The notes under the pieces are model-generated. The model worked only from the letters and a program-made list of their open reading frames with translations. It did no database searches and was not told the DNA's origin. A program made the translations under genes and the position numbers. From JAQUVS01 sp964389735 (GTDB taxonomy: Bacteria > Bacillota_I > Bacilli_A > RF39 > UBA660): a stretch of 20,468 nt of DNA. Below are positions 1-5,674 of this stretch, one piece after another (the stretch's first letter is position 1; each line of letters opens with the position of its first letter). Where the stretch lies: positions 1 through 20,468 of the forward strand of contig CAYMEJ010000018.1 of NCBI GenBank assembly GCA_964389735.1. The letters run 5' to 3'.

Positions 1-312
1 ACCAGTTTCATTGTTGAATAATCTAACATCAACTTTTAAAGGCGCAGCAAAAGTACTCTCACGATCTTTACATTCTTTTATAGAATATCTTGGTTCATCA
101 AAATGATAATCTCCAAATTCTAATGATAAAGTTCCTGAAAAGTTTTCAACGGGGAATAGGTCGTCAAAGACTTCCTTTATACCTGTATCTGTAAACCATT
201 GATATGATTTAGTTTGGATTTCTAATAAATCCTTTAGCTCATAAGTATTTCTTAACTTAGAAAAACTTCTTCTTTGTCTGTGATCTCCACAGTTAACAAT
301 TTTAAATGCCAC
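1..312 (-). CDS. rpoB: RNA polymerase beta subunit, N-terminal part (runs off the window)
   Basis: Catalytic beta subunit of RNA polymerase; only the first 104 codons are inside the window. I translated the minus strand from a GTG at 312-310. The protein has the hallmark Gram-positive RpoB N-terminus: RRSFSKLRNTYELKDLLEIQ, then TKSYQWF and, further on, FSGTLSLEFGDY and the EPRYSIKECKDRESTFAAPL block. The GTG start is supported by the Shine-Dalgarno AGGGGTG seven bases upstream and by an in-frame TGA just before it. It follows ybxB with a 96-bp gap that carries its own promoter, the same position as in Bacillus. The rest of the gene lies to the left of the window. Confidence 0.97.
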   Translation of the reverse strand, partial: MAFKIVNCGDHRQRRSFSKLRNTYELKDLLEIQTKSYQWFTDTGIKEVFDDLFPVENFSGTLSLEFGDYHFDEPRYSIKECKDRESTFAAPLKVDVRLFNNETG

Positions 313-383
313 TAAAATTCACCCCTATACAATTATTTAATCAAAGAACATATTTATTCAAAATAATACGTTGCCAATTTATA

Positions 384-412
384 TTATTAGCATACTTTTA
401 ACAACAAGTCAA
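384..412 (-). promoter_or_regulatory. rpoB promoter, extended -10
   Basis: TTGACT (407-412) and TAATAA (384-389) are separated by 17 bp. A TGC directly precedes the -10, giving an extended -10. The -35 overlaps the TGA stop codon of ybxB (409-411), so rpoB has its own start point about 65-70 bases ahead of its GTG codon. Confidence 0.75.
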
Positions 413-1002
413 TCAATTTTGCAACTTAATATGAAAAAACCTTTATTTTTTTCCAGTATATCTACATTATAGTATTTACTCAAGTCGTTTATCATCGATT
501 TAGCACCTTGTTCTTTTCGTATTACAATAAATAGTTTGCCTTTTTCTTTTAAATGTTCTTTTGCATTCATTACTATTTCATATACTATTTTCTTACCAGC
601 TCTTATCGGTGGATTAGTCAGTATGAAATTATATTTTTTATTTGGATCTATATTTTCATAACAATTACTTTCAATTATTTTTACATTATCAACATGATTT
701 TCTTTAATATTTATTTCTGCCAAATGTAATGTTCTTTTATTAACATCAATCATATCTACAGATGAGTTCGTTAATTTTGCAATCGTTATTCCTATTGGTC
801 CATAGCCACATCCAACATCTAATACATCGCCATATATTTCATTCATTGGAATATTTTCTAAAAACACCCGTGTTCCAAAGTCTAATTTATCTTTACAAAA
901 TACTCCATTATCAGTATTAAACGTAAATTCTGTATTAAATATTTTAGTACTATATTTTTTAATTTTGCTTTCTAGTTTTTCATTTGAGAAATATTGTCCC
1001 AC
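409..1002 (-). CDS. ybxB: Class I SAM-dependent methyltransferase, YbxB/RsmC family
   Basis: Predicted N2-guanine methyltransferase of the RsmC/RlmG family, probably acting on ribosomal RNA; B. subtilis YbxB lies at the same place between rplL and rpoB. SAM-binding motif I DVGCGYGPIG is at residues 62-71, the acidic end of motif II (DMIDVN) is near 83-88, and the substrate motif NPPIR of N2-amino methyltransferases is at 130-134. At 197 aa it is full length for YbxB, with the single catalytic domain only. The start is GTG at 1002, placed by the Shine-Dalgarno AAGGTGAT. An ATG overlapping it at 1004 is in the wrong frame. The gene has its own promoter and a hairpin-bearing leader, and a terminator separates it from rplL. 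Confidence 0.9.
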   Translation of the reverse strand: MGQYFSNEKLESKIKKYSTKIFNTEFTFNTDNGVFCKDKLDFGTRVFLENIPMNEIYGDVLDVGCGYGPIGITIAKLTNSSVDMIDVNKRTLHLAEINIKENHVDNVKIIESNCYENIDPNKKYNFILTNPPIRAGKKIVYEIVMNAKEHLKEKGKLFIVIRKEQGAKSMINDLSKYYNVDILEKNKGFFILSCKID

Positions 1003-1024
1003 ATTATCACCTTTACAAAGTAAA

Positions 1025-1058
1025 AGAACTAACTTACATAATGATATAAGTTAGTTCT
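1025..1058 (-). promoter_or_regulatory. Perfect 12-bp hairpin in the ybxB leader (possible attenuator)
   Basis: The arms 1025-1036 and 1047-1058 (AGAACTAACTTA and its exact complement) enclose a 10-base loop. On the transcript of ybxB the stem begins about 15 bases after the -10 element and is followed by TTTTACTTTG. The stem with its modest U-tract could terminate transcription early or hide the ribosome-binding region downstream. A Shine-Dalgarno-like AAAGGAG touches the 5' side of the stem. Function is inferred from position and shape only. Confidence 0.55.
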
Positions 1059-1073
1059 CCTTTCGTATTACTA

Positions 1074-1102
1074 ATTATATAATACTCTTGATAGATTTGC
1101 AA
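1074..1102 (-). promoter_or_regulatory. ybxB promoter
   Basis: TTGCAA (1097-1102), a 17-bp spacer, then a perfect TATAAT (1074-1079). It lies between the rplL terminator and the leader hairpin, so ybxB transcription is restarted independently of the rplJL transcript. Confidence 0.75.
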
Positions 1103-1112
1103 GTATTTTCAC

Positions 1113-1144
1113 AAAAAAAGAATTACTTTACGTAATCCTTTTTT
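1113..1144 (-). terminator. Rho-independent terminator after rplL
   Basis: On the minus strand an A-run leads into the stem GGATTAC / GTAATTC (one G-U pair) with loop GTAAA, then seven T. The A-run extends the pairing. It ends just below the rplL stop codon and separates rplJL from ybxB-rpoB. Confidence 0.85.
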
Positions 1145-1149
1145 AATCA

Positions 1150-1521
1150 TTATTTAACTTCTACAGAAGCTCCAGCTTCTTCAAGTTTAGCTTTGATATC
1201 GTTTGCTTCATCTTTAGAAATGTTTTCTTTAACAGCTCCACCGTTATCAACGATGTCTTTAGATTCTTTTAATCCTAATCCAGTGATTTCTTTAACTACT
1301 TTGATTACTGCAACTTTTGCTGCTCCACCATCTGTAATTACTACTGAAACCATAGCATTTGAATCATCAGCAGCAGCTCCTGCTACTGGTGCTGCAGCTA
1401 CTGCTACTGCACTTGGATCTACTCCAAATTCTTCTTTCATTGCGTCTACTAATTCTTTAATTTCTAATAAAGACATTTCTTTTAAGCTTTCGATAAAACT
1501 TTCTTTTGTTAATTTAGCCAT
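1150..1521 (-). CDS. rplL: 50S ribosomal protein L7/L12
   Basis: Stalk protein of the large ribosomal subunit that recruits translation GTPases; it binds L10 as dimers. The 123 aa show the N-terminal dimerisation domain (1-35), the Ala-rich flexible hinge (roughly 38-53) and the C-terminal factor-binding domain with KVAVIKVVKEITGLGLKESK and the ending KLEEAGASVEVK. A strong AGGAGG precedes the ATG. It lies 37 bp after rplJ, is cotranscribed with it, and is followed by a clear terminator. Nothing unusual. Confidence 0.98.
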   Translation of the reverse strand: MAKLTKESFIESLKEMSLLEIKELVDAMKEEFGVDPSAVAVAAAPVAGAAADDSNAMVSVVITDGGAAKVAVIKVVKEITGLGLKESKDIVDNGGAVKENISKDEANDIKAKLEEAGASVEVK

Positions 1522-1558
1522 TTTAAATTCCTCCTATTTTCTTATTATTTTTAACTAA

Positions 1559-2050
1559 TTAATTTTCTTTTTGTTGTGAGTATAAATCTAAACAAATAGA
1601 TAAATCTCTTGCAATACCAATCATACCACCAGCAAGCATAGTAAGTAGTCCTTCTCTTGATGGAAGTTTTGATAATTCTGCTAATGCAGCTGTATCAGAT
1701 AATTCTCCATCTACAATCCCTACTTTTAATACTAATGCAGGATGTTCTTTAGCAAAATCTGTTAAGACTTTGATTGGTGCAATTGCGTCAGTTCCATATG
1801 CTAAAGCACTTGGACCTTCTAAGTTAGCTGAAAGATCAATTTTAAGATCTGATAATGCTCTGTTCATTAAAGTATTTTTATATACTTTATAATCTGCATC
1901 ATTTTCTCTAAGTTTGATTCTTAATGCTTTTGATTCATTATCTGTTAAACCACGATAGTCGAATAATACTATTGTTGTAGCACCTTCAACTGTTGTTTTA
2001 ATTTCATCAATAACATTTTGTTTTTCTGCTAAGATTTTTGCGTTTGCCAT
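1559..2050 (-). CDS. rplJ: 50S ribosomal protein L10
   Basis: Base of the ribosomal stalk; its C-terminal helix carries L7/L12 dimers and its N-terminal domain binds the GTPase centre of 23S rRNA. The 163 aa are normal in length. The N-terminus MANAKILAEKQNVIDEIK, the RGLTDNESKALR segment and KNTLMNRAL around residue 60 are typical of L10. An AGGAGGTG precedes the ATG. A structured leader of the L10 type and a consensus promoter lie upstream, so expression is expected to be controlled by the L10-L12 complex. Confidence 0.98.
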   Translation of the reverse strand: MANAKILAEKQNVIDEIKTTVEGATTIVLFDYRGLTDNESKALRIKLRENDADYKVYKNTLMNRALSDLKIDLSANLEGPSALAYGTDAIAPIKVLTDFAKEHPALVLKVGIVDGELSDTAALAELSKLPSREGLLTMLAGGMIGIARDLSICLDLYSQQKEN

Positions 2051-2078
2051 TAAAACACCTCCTATTATATTTTATTTA

Positions 2079-2178
2079 GGGATGCCATATAAAAAGTTCC
2101 GTGGAAATCCAAGGAACTTATTTAACTCTTTTAAGTCCTCGGTAGGATTTACGTTTTTACCTACTGTCTATGGCACCA
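2079..2178 (-). promoter_or_regulatory. L10(L12) ribosomal protein leader
   Basis: The leader has the known architecture of rplJL leaders. A long-range closing stem joins GGTGCCAT (2170-2177) to ATGGCATC (2080-2088, one G-U). Inside it are AGTAGGT...ATCCTACCGAGGAC and a final hairpin. In Bacillus the L10-L12 complex binds such a leader and causes premature termination. The same fold is present here, with the attenuator hairpin annotated separately. Confidence 0.85.
2091..2119 (-). terminator. Attenuator hairpin inside the L10 leader
   Basis: Stem AAGTTCC / GGAACTT (2113-2119 with 2094-2100), an inner TGG/CCA step and loop ATTT, with the 3' arm running into a short T-tract. This resembles an intrinsic terminator placed about 40 bases before the rplJ start, as expected for attenuation by L10-L12. 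Confidence 0.65.
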
Positions 2179-2191
2179 ATAAATTAACACT

Positions 2192-2220
2192 ATTATAATC
2201 TATATGATCCTATTTGTCAA
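2192..2220 (-). promoter_or_regulatory. rplJ promoter, full consensus
   Basis: TTGACA (2215-2220), 17 bp, TATAAT (2192-2197): both hexamers are perfect. The -35 is formed by the last codons of rplA, whose TAG stop is at 2210-2212. Confidence 0.88.
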
Positions 2221-2908
2221 AAGAATTTGTAATTATTTTGATTCCAGGACCCATTGTTGTTGAAATACTAATATTCTTAATATATTCACCTTTAGCTGTT
2301 GTTGGTTTTACTTTAATGATTGTACCGATAAATGCATCTAAGTTTTCTGATAATTGTTCTTCAGTAAATGATGCTTTACCAATTATTCCATGAACGTTTC
2401 CAAAACTATCTGTTCTGTATTCTACACGTCCAGCTTTTACTTCATTAACTGCTTTTTCTACATCTGTAGTAACAGTTCCTGTTTTAGGGTTAGGCATTAA
2501 TCCTTTTGGTCCTAAAACTTTACCTAATTTACCAAGTAATGGCATCATATCAGGTGTTGCAATCATAACATCAAATTCAAACCAATTTTCTTTTTCAATT
2601 TTATTAAGCATATCCATGTCACCAACATAGTCTGCTCCTGCTTCTGTTGCTTTTTTAGCATTATCTCCTTTAGCAATTACTAAAACTCTTTTAGTTTTTC
2701 CTGTTCCATGAGGTAATACTATAGCTCCTCTTAATTGTTGATCAGCTTTTTTAGTATCAAGATTAAGACGAATAGCTAATTCTACTGAAGCATCAAATTT
2801 GCTTGTTGATGTTTCTTTTACTAGTTTAACAGCTTCTTCTTTAGTATATGTTTTAGTTCTATCTACTTTTGAAGCAGCTTCAACATATTTTTTTCCTCTT
2901 TGTTTCAC
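2210..2908 (-). CDS. rplA: 50S ribosomal protein L1
   Basis: Forms the L1 stalk that moves E-site tRNA, and in many bacteria represses its own mRNA. The 232 aa contain the N-terminus VKQRGKKYVEAASKVD, the LRGAIVLPHGTGK block and the signature GKVLGPKGLMPNPKTGTVT. The open frame continues 14 codons further upstream, but the true start is the GTG at 2908: it follows AAGGAGG at good spacing and matches the usual L1 N-terminus. The last codons contain the -35 of the rplJ promoter. An L1-type RNA hairpin ends just before the ribosome-binding site. Confidence 0.97.
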   Translation of the reverse strand: MKQRGKKYVEAASKVDRTKTYTKEEAVKLVKETSTSKFDASVELAIRLNLDTKKADQQLRGAIVLPHGTGKTKRVLVIAKGDNAKKATEAGADYVGDMDMLNKIEKENWFEFDVMIATPDMMPLLGKLGKVLGPKGLMPNPKTGTVTTDVEKAVNEVKAGRVEYRTDSFGNVHGIIGKASFTEEQLSENLDAFIGTIIKVKPTTAKGEYIKNISISTTMGPGIKIITNSFDK

Positions 2909-2922
2909 TTTAAATTCCTCCT

Positions 2923-2953
2923 TATGTGGTATAGCGGATTTTCCTCCCACATA
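2923..2953 (-). promoter_or_regulatory. Putative L1-binding hairpin before rplA
   Basis: Read on the transcript, the outer stem TATGTGG / CCACATA (2947-2953 with 2923-2929) encloses GA, a small GGA-AAA-TCC hairpin and the asymmetric 3' loop GCTATA. The strings GTGGGAGG and ATACCAC are the same as those I recall at the L1 site of 23S rRNA. The 3' arm abuts the AAGGAGG of rplA, so L1 binding would block translation. The neighbouring inverted repeat ATAGGT / ACCTAT (2951-2956, 2961-2966) shares three bases with this stem. Confidence 0.7.
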
Positions 2954-2981
2954 GGTAATAACCTATATGTATATTTTATTA

Positions 2982-3407
2982 TTAATCTTTTATTTCGATT
3001 CCCATGTTACGAGCAGTTCCAGCAACTATTTTCATTGCTTCTTCTACAGTGTAAGCATTTAAATCTGGTAATTTTGTTTCTGCAATTTCTTTTAATTGTG
3101 CATTTGTAATACTTCCAACTGGTTCATTAGCACCTTTTGTAGATCCTTTTTGAACTTTAGCAGCTTTCTTAATTAAGAATGCAGCTGGTGGAGTTTTAAT
3201 TACAAAATCAAAACTTCTATCATCATATACTGAAATTTCAACTGGTAAAATGTCACCCATTTTTTCTCTTGTTGCTTCATTATATTTTGTACAGAATTCT
3301 TGTAAGTTGATTCCTGCAGGTCCTAAAACTGTTCCAACTGGTGGAGCAGGTGTAGCTTTACCGGCTTCAACTTGTAATTTAATCTTTTTTACAACTTCTT
3401 TTGCCAC
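2982..3407 (-). CDS. rplK: 50S ribosomal protein L11
   Basis: Binds the GTPase-associated centre of 23S rRNA next to L10. The protein begins VAKEVVKKIKLQVEAGKA and carries the conserved PAPPVG proline motif, PVEISVYDDRSFDF, KTPPAA and the ending GTARNMGIEIKD. The start is GTG at 3407. An earlier in-frame GTG overlaps the Shine-Dalgarno AGGAGGTG and would add three residues, so it is unlikely. The resulting 141 aa match the family length. A promoter and a structured leader lie upstream, and rplA follows after about 70 bp in the same transcript. Confidence 0.97.
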   Translation of the reverse strand: MAKEVVKKIKLQVEAGKATPAPPVGTVLGPAGINLQEFCTKYNEATREKMGDILPVEISVYDDRSFDFVIKTPPAAFLIKKAAKVQKGSTKGANEPVGSITNAQLKEIAETKLPDLNAYTVEEAMKIVAGTARNMGIEIKD

Positions 3408-3447
3408 GAAAAACACCTCCTATAAATTTTATTATTTCGTTTTCGCG

Positions 3448-3485
3448 AGTGGTTCAAATAGCTTGAAGATTCCGCGCTTCCCACT
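3448..3485 (-). promoter_or_regulatory. Putative L1-binding hairpin in the rplK leader
   Basis: Outer stem AGTGG / CCACT (3481-3485 with 3448-3452), then GA, an inner AGC / GCT step and the asymmetric 3' loop ATTTGAA. This is the same plan as the element before rplA (GTGGGAAG ... GAACCAC here). It lies about 40 bases upstream of the rplK start, inside the leader made from the promoter at 3520-3548. Confidence 0.6.
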
Positions 3486-3519
3486 AAATGCTATCTATAT
3501 AACAAATATAGCACTTAAC

Positions 3520-3548
3520 ATGTTATCATTAATTATTCAAAAAATCAA
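3520..3548 (-). promoter_or_regulatory. rplK promoter
   Basis: TTGATT (3543-3548), 17 bp, TAACAT (3520-3525) with TGA directly before the -10 (extended -10). It begins 9 bp after the upstream 161-aa gene and yields a leader of roughly 105 bases. Confidence 0.6.
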
Positions 3549-3556
3549 GTTTTATT

Positions 3557-4042
3557 TTATCTTCTTGGTCCTTCTTCTTTAAATAATTCTAAATTAGGCC
3601 AAATTGATTCTTCTATGTCTAAGTTTATTTCTTTTGGTTCACTATTTATGTTTTTATTTTGATCTGGAAATTTTAATATAGTTATTTTCTTTTTATCAAA
3701 TGCTATTTTTCCTTCATTTAATAATACATTATATTCAAATGCATGATGTTCTAACATTTTTTGATATATTGTAATATCTCCAACTTCATACTTTTCTTTT
3801 AATTCTTCTTTTTTCAAAATATCCATGTCATTAATGAATTCTACATCATTTGGTATTAATAGTGTATTTATATATATCATATTTTTTTCTCTATCATTAA
3901 CATATGGATTATTTTCACCAATTAATTGTTTCACATGTTCTTCATCAAACATTTTAAACATTAAATATGTGTTGTAAGCATAATTTTTTATTTCTGCATA
4001 TTCGTCTTCTGTTACATTTGTTTTTAACATGTTTTCTTTCAT
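3557..4042 (-). CDS. Unknown acidic 161-aa protein between nusG and rplK
   Basis: I do not recognise the family. The protein is soluble: no signal peptide or membrane segment. It is rich in Glu, Asp, Lys and Asn. The N-terminal half looks helical (residues 10-45); the middle part around KYEVGDITIYQKM and NVLLNEGKIAFDKKKITILK suggests short strands; the tail EESIWPNLELFKEEGPRR is low in structure. Its ATG directly follows the TAA of nusG with no spacer, and no good Shine-Dalgarno is seen, so translation is probably coupled to nusG. A second ATG four codons later is possible. In Bacillus nothing lies between nusG and rplK. The intact frame and tight packing argue for a real gene. Confidence 0.75.
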   Translation of the reverse strand: MKENMLKTNVTEDEYAEIKNYAYNTYLMFKMFDEEHVKQLIGENNPYVNDREKNMIYINTLLIPNDVEFINDMDILKKEELKEKYEVGDITIYQKMLEHHAFEYNVLLNEGKIAFDKKKITILKFPDQNKNINSEPKEINLDIEESIWPNLELFKEEGPRR

Positions 4043-4576
4043 TTATGCCACTTCTATTTCTGATAAGTTTACTTCTACTGATGTTTCTTGTCCAAATAAA
4101 TCTACATTTAAAACAATCTTTTGATTTGGTAAATCTAAACTATCAATATTACCATACATTCCTGCAAATGGTCCTGAATTAATTTTTACTTTTGCTCCTA
4201 CTTCAAGTTCTTTATCAACATCTAATCTACTAATTCCCATATTATTTAATATGTTATCTACTTCATATGGTTGTAATGGTGTTGGTTTTGCTCCTTTACC
4301 ACTTGATCCGATAAATCCTGTTACACCTGGTGTATTTCTTACAACATACCAAGCTTCATCGCTCATTACCATTTCTACTAGAATATAACCTGGAAACATT
4401 TTTTTAATTTTTTCTTTTTGTACTCCATCTTTTACTTCTATTTCTTTTTGTTCAGGTACTATTACTCTGAATATATAATCTTGCATATCCATTGATTCTG
4501 AACGCATTTCTAATTTTTCTTTAACCTTATTTTCATGTCCTGAATAAGTGTTAACTACATACCATTGTTTATCCAT
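4043..4576 (-). CDS. nusG: Transcription termination/antitermination factor NusG
   Basis: Binds RNA polymerase and modulates pausing and termination. The 177 aa show the NGN domain, starting KQWYVVNTYSGHENKVKEKL and containing FPGYILVEMVM and WYVVRNTPGVTGFIG. A C-terminal KOW domain follows (VGAKVKINSGPFAGMYGNID). The length is typical. It starts 4 bp after secE, the usual operon partner, and is followed without a gap by an unknown gene. Confidence 0.97.
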   Translation of the reverse strand: MDKQWYVVNTYSGHENKVKEKLEMRSESMDMQDYIFRVIVPEQKEIEVKDGVQKEKIKKMFPGYILVEMVMSDEAWYVVRNTPGVTGFIGSSGKGAKPTPLQPYEVDNILNNMGISRLDVDKELEVGAKVKINSGPFAGMYGNIDSLDLPNQKIVLNVDLFGQETSVEVNLSEIEVA

Positions 4577-4580
4577 AATA

Positions 4581-4940
4581 CTACACCCACGCCTTTATCA
4601 TTGCTACTAAGAAATCTATTGCAAAAAAGAATGCACCAAAGAATATAATAAATATTATTGTTGCTGTTGAATATTTAATCATATCTTTTTTTGATGGCCA
4701 TTTTACTTTTGACATTTCTTTATGTACTTCTTTAAAGAAATGTGTTTTTTGTTTCTTTTCTTTTTTATCTTTCTTATCTTTTCCTTTAGTAGTTTTTGAT
4801 TCTTTCTTTTTATCTTTTTCTTTTGTATCTTTCTTTGTTGCTGATTTTTCTTTTGTTGTTTTTTTCTTTCCTGATGTTAATTTTTCTATTTCTTCATTAA
4901 CATCTACAACATCATGTTTAGCTTTTTCGAACCTTGCCAT
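4581..4940 (-). CDS. secE: Preprotein translocase subunit SecE with Lys-rich extension
   Basis: Essential small subunit of the SecYEG channel in the cytoplasmic membrane. The recognisable SecE core is at the C-terminus: FFKEVHKEMSKVKWPSKKDM (residues 68-87), then one membrane helix at about 92-116. In front of it is an unusual extension of some 65 residues, of which 25-66 is almost entirely Lys, Glu, Asp, Ser and Thr. Single-helix SecE proteins of Bacilli are usually near 60 aa, so this one is about twice as long. The ATG at 4940 is preceded by a GGGTGAAAG-type ribosome site. The rpmG gene normally found just upstream is absent here. Confidence 0.93.
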   Translation of the reverse strand: MARFEKAKHDVVDVNEEIEKLTSGKKKTTKEKSATKKDTKEKDKKKESKTTKGKDKKDKKEKKQKTHFFKEVHKEMSKVKWPSKKDMIKYSTATIIFIIFFGAFFFAIDFLVAMIKAWV

Positions 4941-4999
4941 TTTCTTTCACCCATCCTTGATTTTTTTTCAAAATAAAAACACTTTTCTGTGTCACTTAT

Positions 5000-5028
5000 A
5001 AAATAGCACAAATAAGTGTTTAAGTCAA
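5000..5028 (-). promoter_or_regulatory. secE-nusG promoter, extended -10
   Basis: TTGACT (5023-5028), 17 bp, TATTTT (5000-5005) with TGC directly upstream. The 92-bp gap holding it contains no gene. Readthrough RNA from upstream could pair AAACACTT (in the promoter spacer) with AAGTGTTT near 4978, which is followed by T-rich sequence. This may be a weak terminator. Confidence 0.65.
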
Positions 5029-5032
5029 CAAT

Positions 5033-5629
5033 TTACATAAACATATAGTAAATTATTGATAATGATCCTATCAAAGTTATGATTGATGTTAGTATTATTA
5101 ATACAATATAATCTGCATTACCTTCACTATCTCCTATTAATCCATATGATTTTCCTGAAGAAAGTGCTAATGATTTATTATCAGTTTTACTATTACTTGT
5201 TTCTTTACCATTTATATATTCATCATAATAGATGTTTTTATTTTCTAGTAATACTTGTCTAAAATATTCTTTTTCTGTTTCTTCAAATATATATGAATAA
5301 CTATTAAAGTTATTTTTTAAAACATCTATATCCATTAATCCATTTGATGTATCATATTCTAAATATGAACCAATGAAATATCTTGTAAAGTCTTTTATAT
5401 TTTTATCTTTATATTCTTCTTCATTAGTGATTAGGATTGTATTATCGCTAAAATATATGTCAGTATTATCTTCATCAATTTGAATTTCATTTGGATTAAA
5501 TCCATATAAGCATCTTGAATTATCATGTAAAAGTCTAAGTTTTTTACTTATGTTTTCCATAACGTTTTTTCTTTTTTCATTACTTTTATTAAACTCTGAC
5601 CACTTTTGAAGTGTTACCATACCGTCCAT
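5033..5629 (-). CDS. Unknown protein with C-terminal membrane anchor
   Basis: I do not recognise the family. Residues 1-140 are soluble and acidic, 141-170 is a Ser/Asn/Gly-rich linker, and 172-196 (from ADYIVLIILTSI on) is a single membrane helix at the very C-terminus, so the bulk likely faces the cytoplasm. LLHDNSRCLYGFNPNEIQID (33-52) faintly recalls the catalytic-loop region of protein kinases, without the usual catalytic residues; I give this little weight. The frame is open 15 codons further upstream, but the ATG at 5629 is chosen because AGGTGAT sits five bases before it. It follows the sigma factor by 41 bp and has its own promoter. Confidence 0.75.
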   Translation of the reverse strand: MDGMVTLQKWSEFNKSNEKRKNVMENISKKLRLLHDNSRCLYGFNPNEIQIDEDNTDIYFSDNTILITNEEEYKDKNIKDFTRYFIGSYLEYDTSNGLMDIDVLKNNFNSYSYIFEETEKEYFRQVLLENKNIYYDEYINGKETSNSKTDNKSLALSSGKSYGLIGDSEGNADYIVLIILTSIITLIGSLSIIYYMFM

Positions 5630-5645
5630 ATTATCACCTATTCTA

Positions 5646-5674
5646 ATTATAATATTAAATTTTAGATATTTCAA
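5646..5674 (-). promoter_or_regulatory. Promoter of the 198-aa membrane-anchored gene
   Basis: TTGAAA (5669-5674), 17 bp, TATAAT (5646-5651). The -35 overlaps the end of the sigma-factor gene. Transcription would start only about ten bases before the ATG, leaving a minimal leader with the ribosome-binding site. Confidence 0.6.

Noticed and set aside
1193..1558. Plus-strand ORF opposite rplL
   Set aside because: Shadow of the ribosomal gene; Ala/Thr/Ser-rich with no ribosome site. The same holds for the other plus-strand frames inside minus-strand genes (for example 2900-3109, 3250-3582, 9919-10230, 10843-11121, 12652-13044, 15554-15880).
4941..5032. A hidden rpmG (L33) gene before secE, expected from Bacillus synteny
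   Set aside because: The 92-bp gap holds a promoter and no CxxC-containing small frame.
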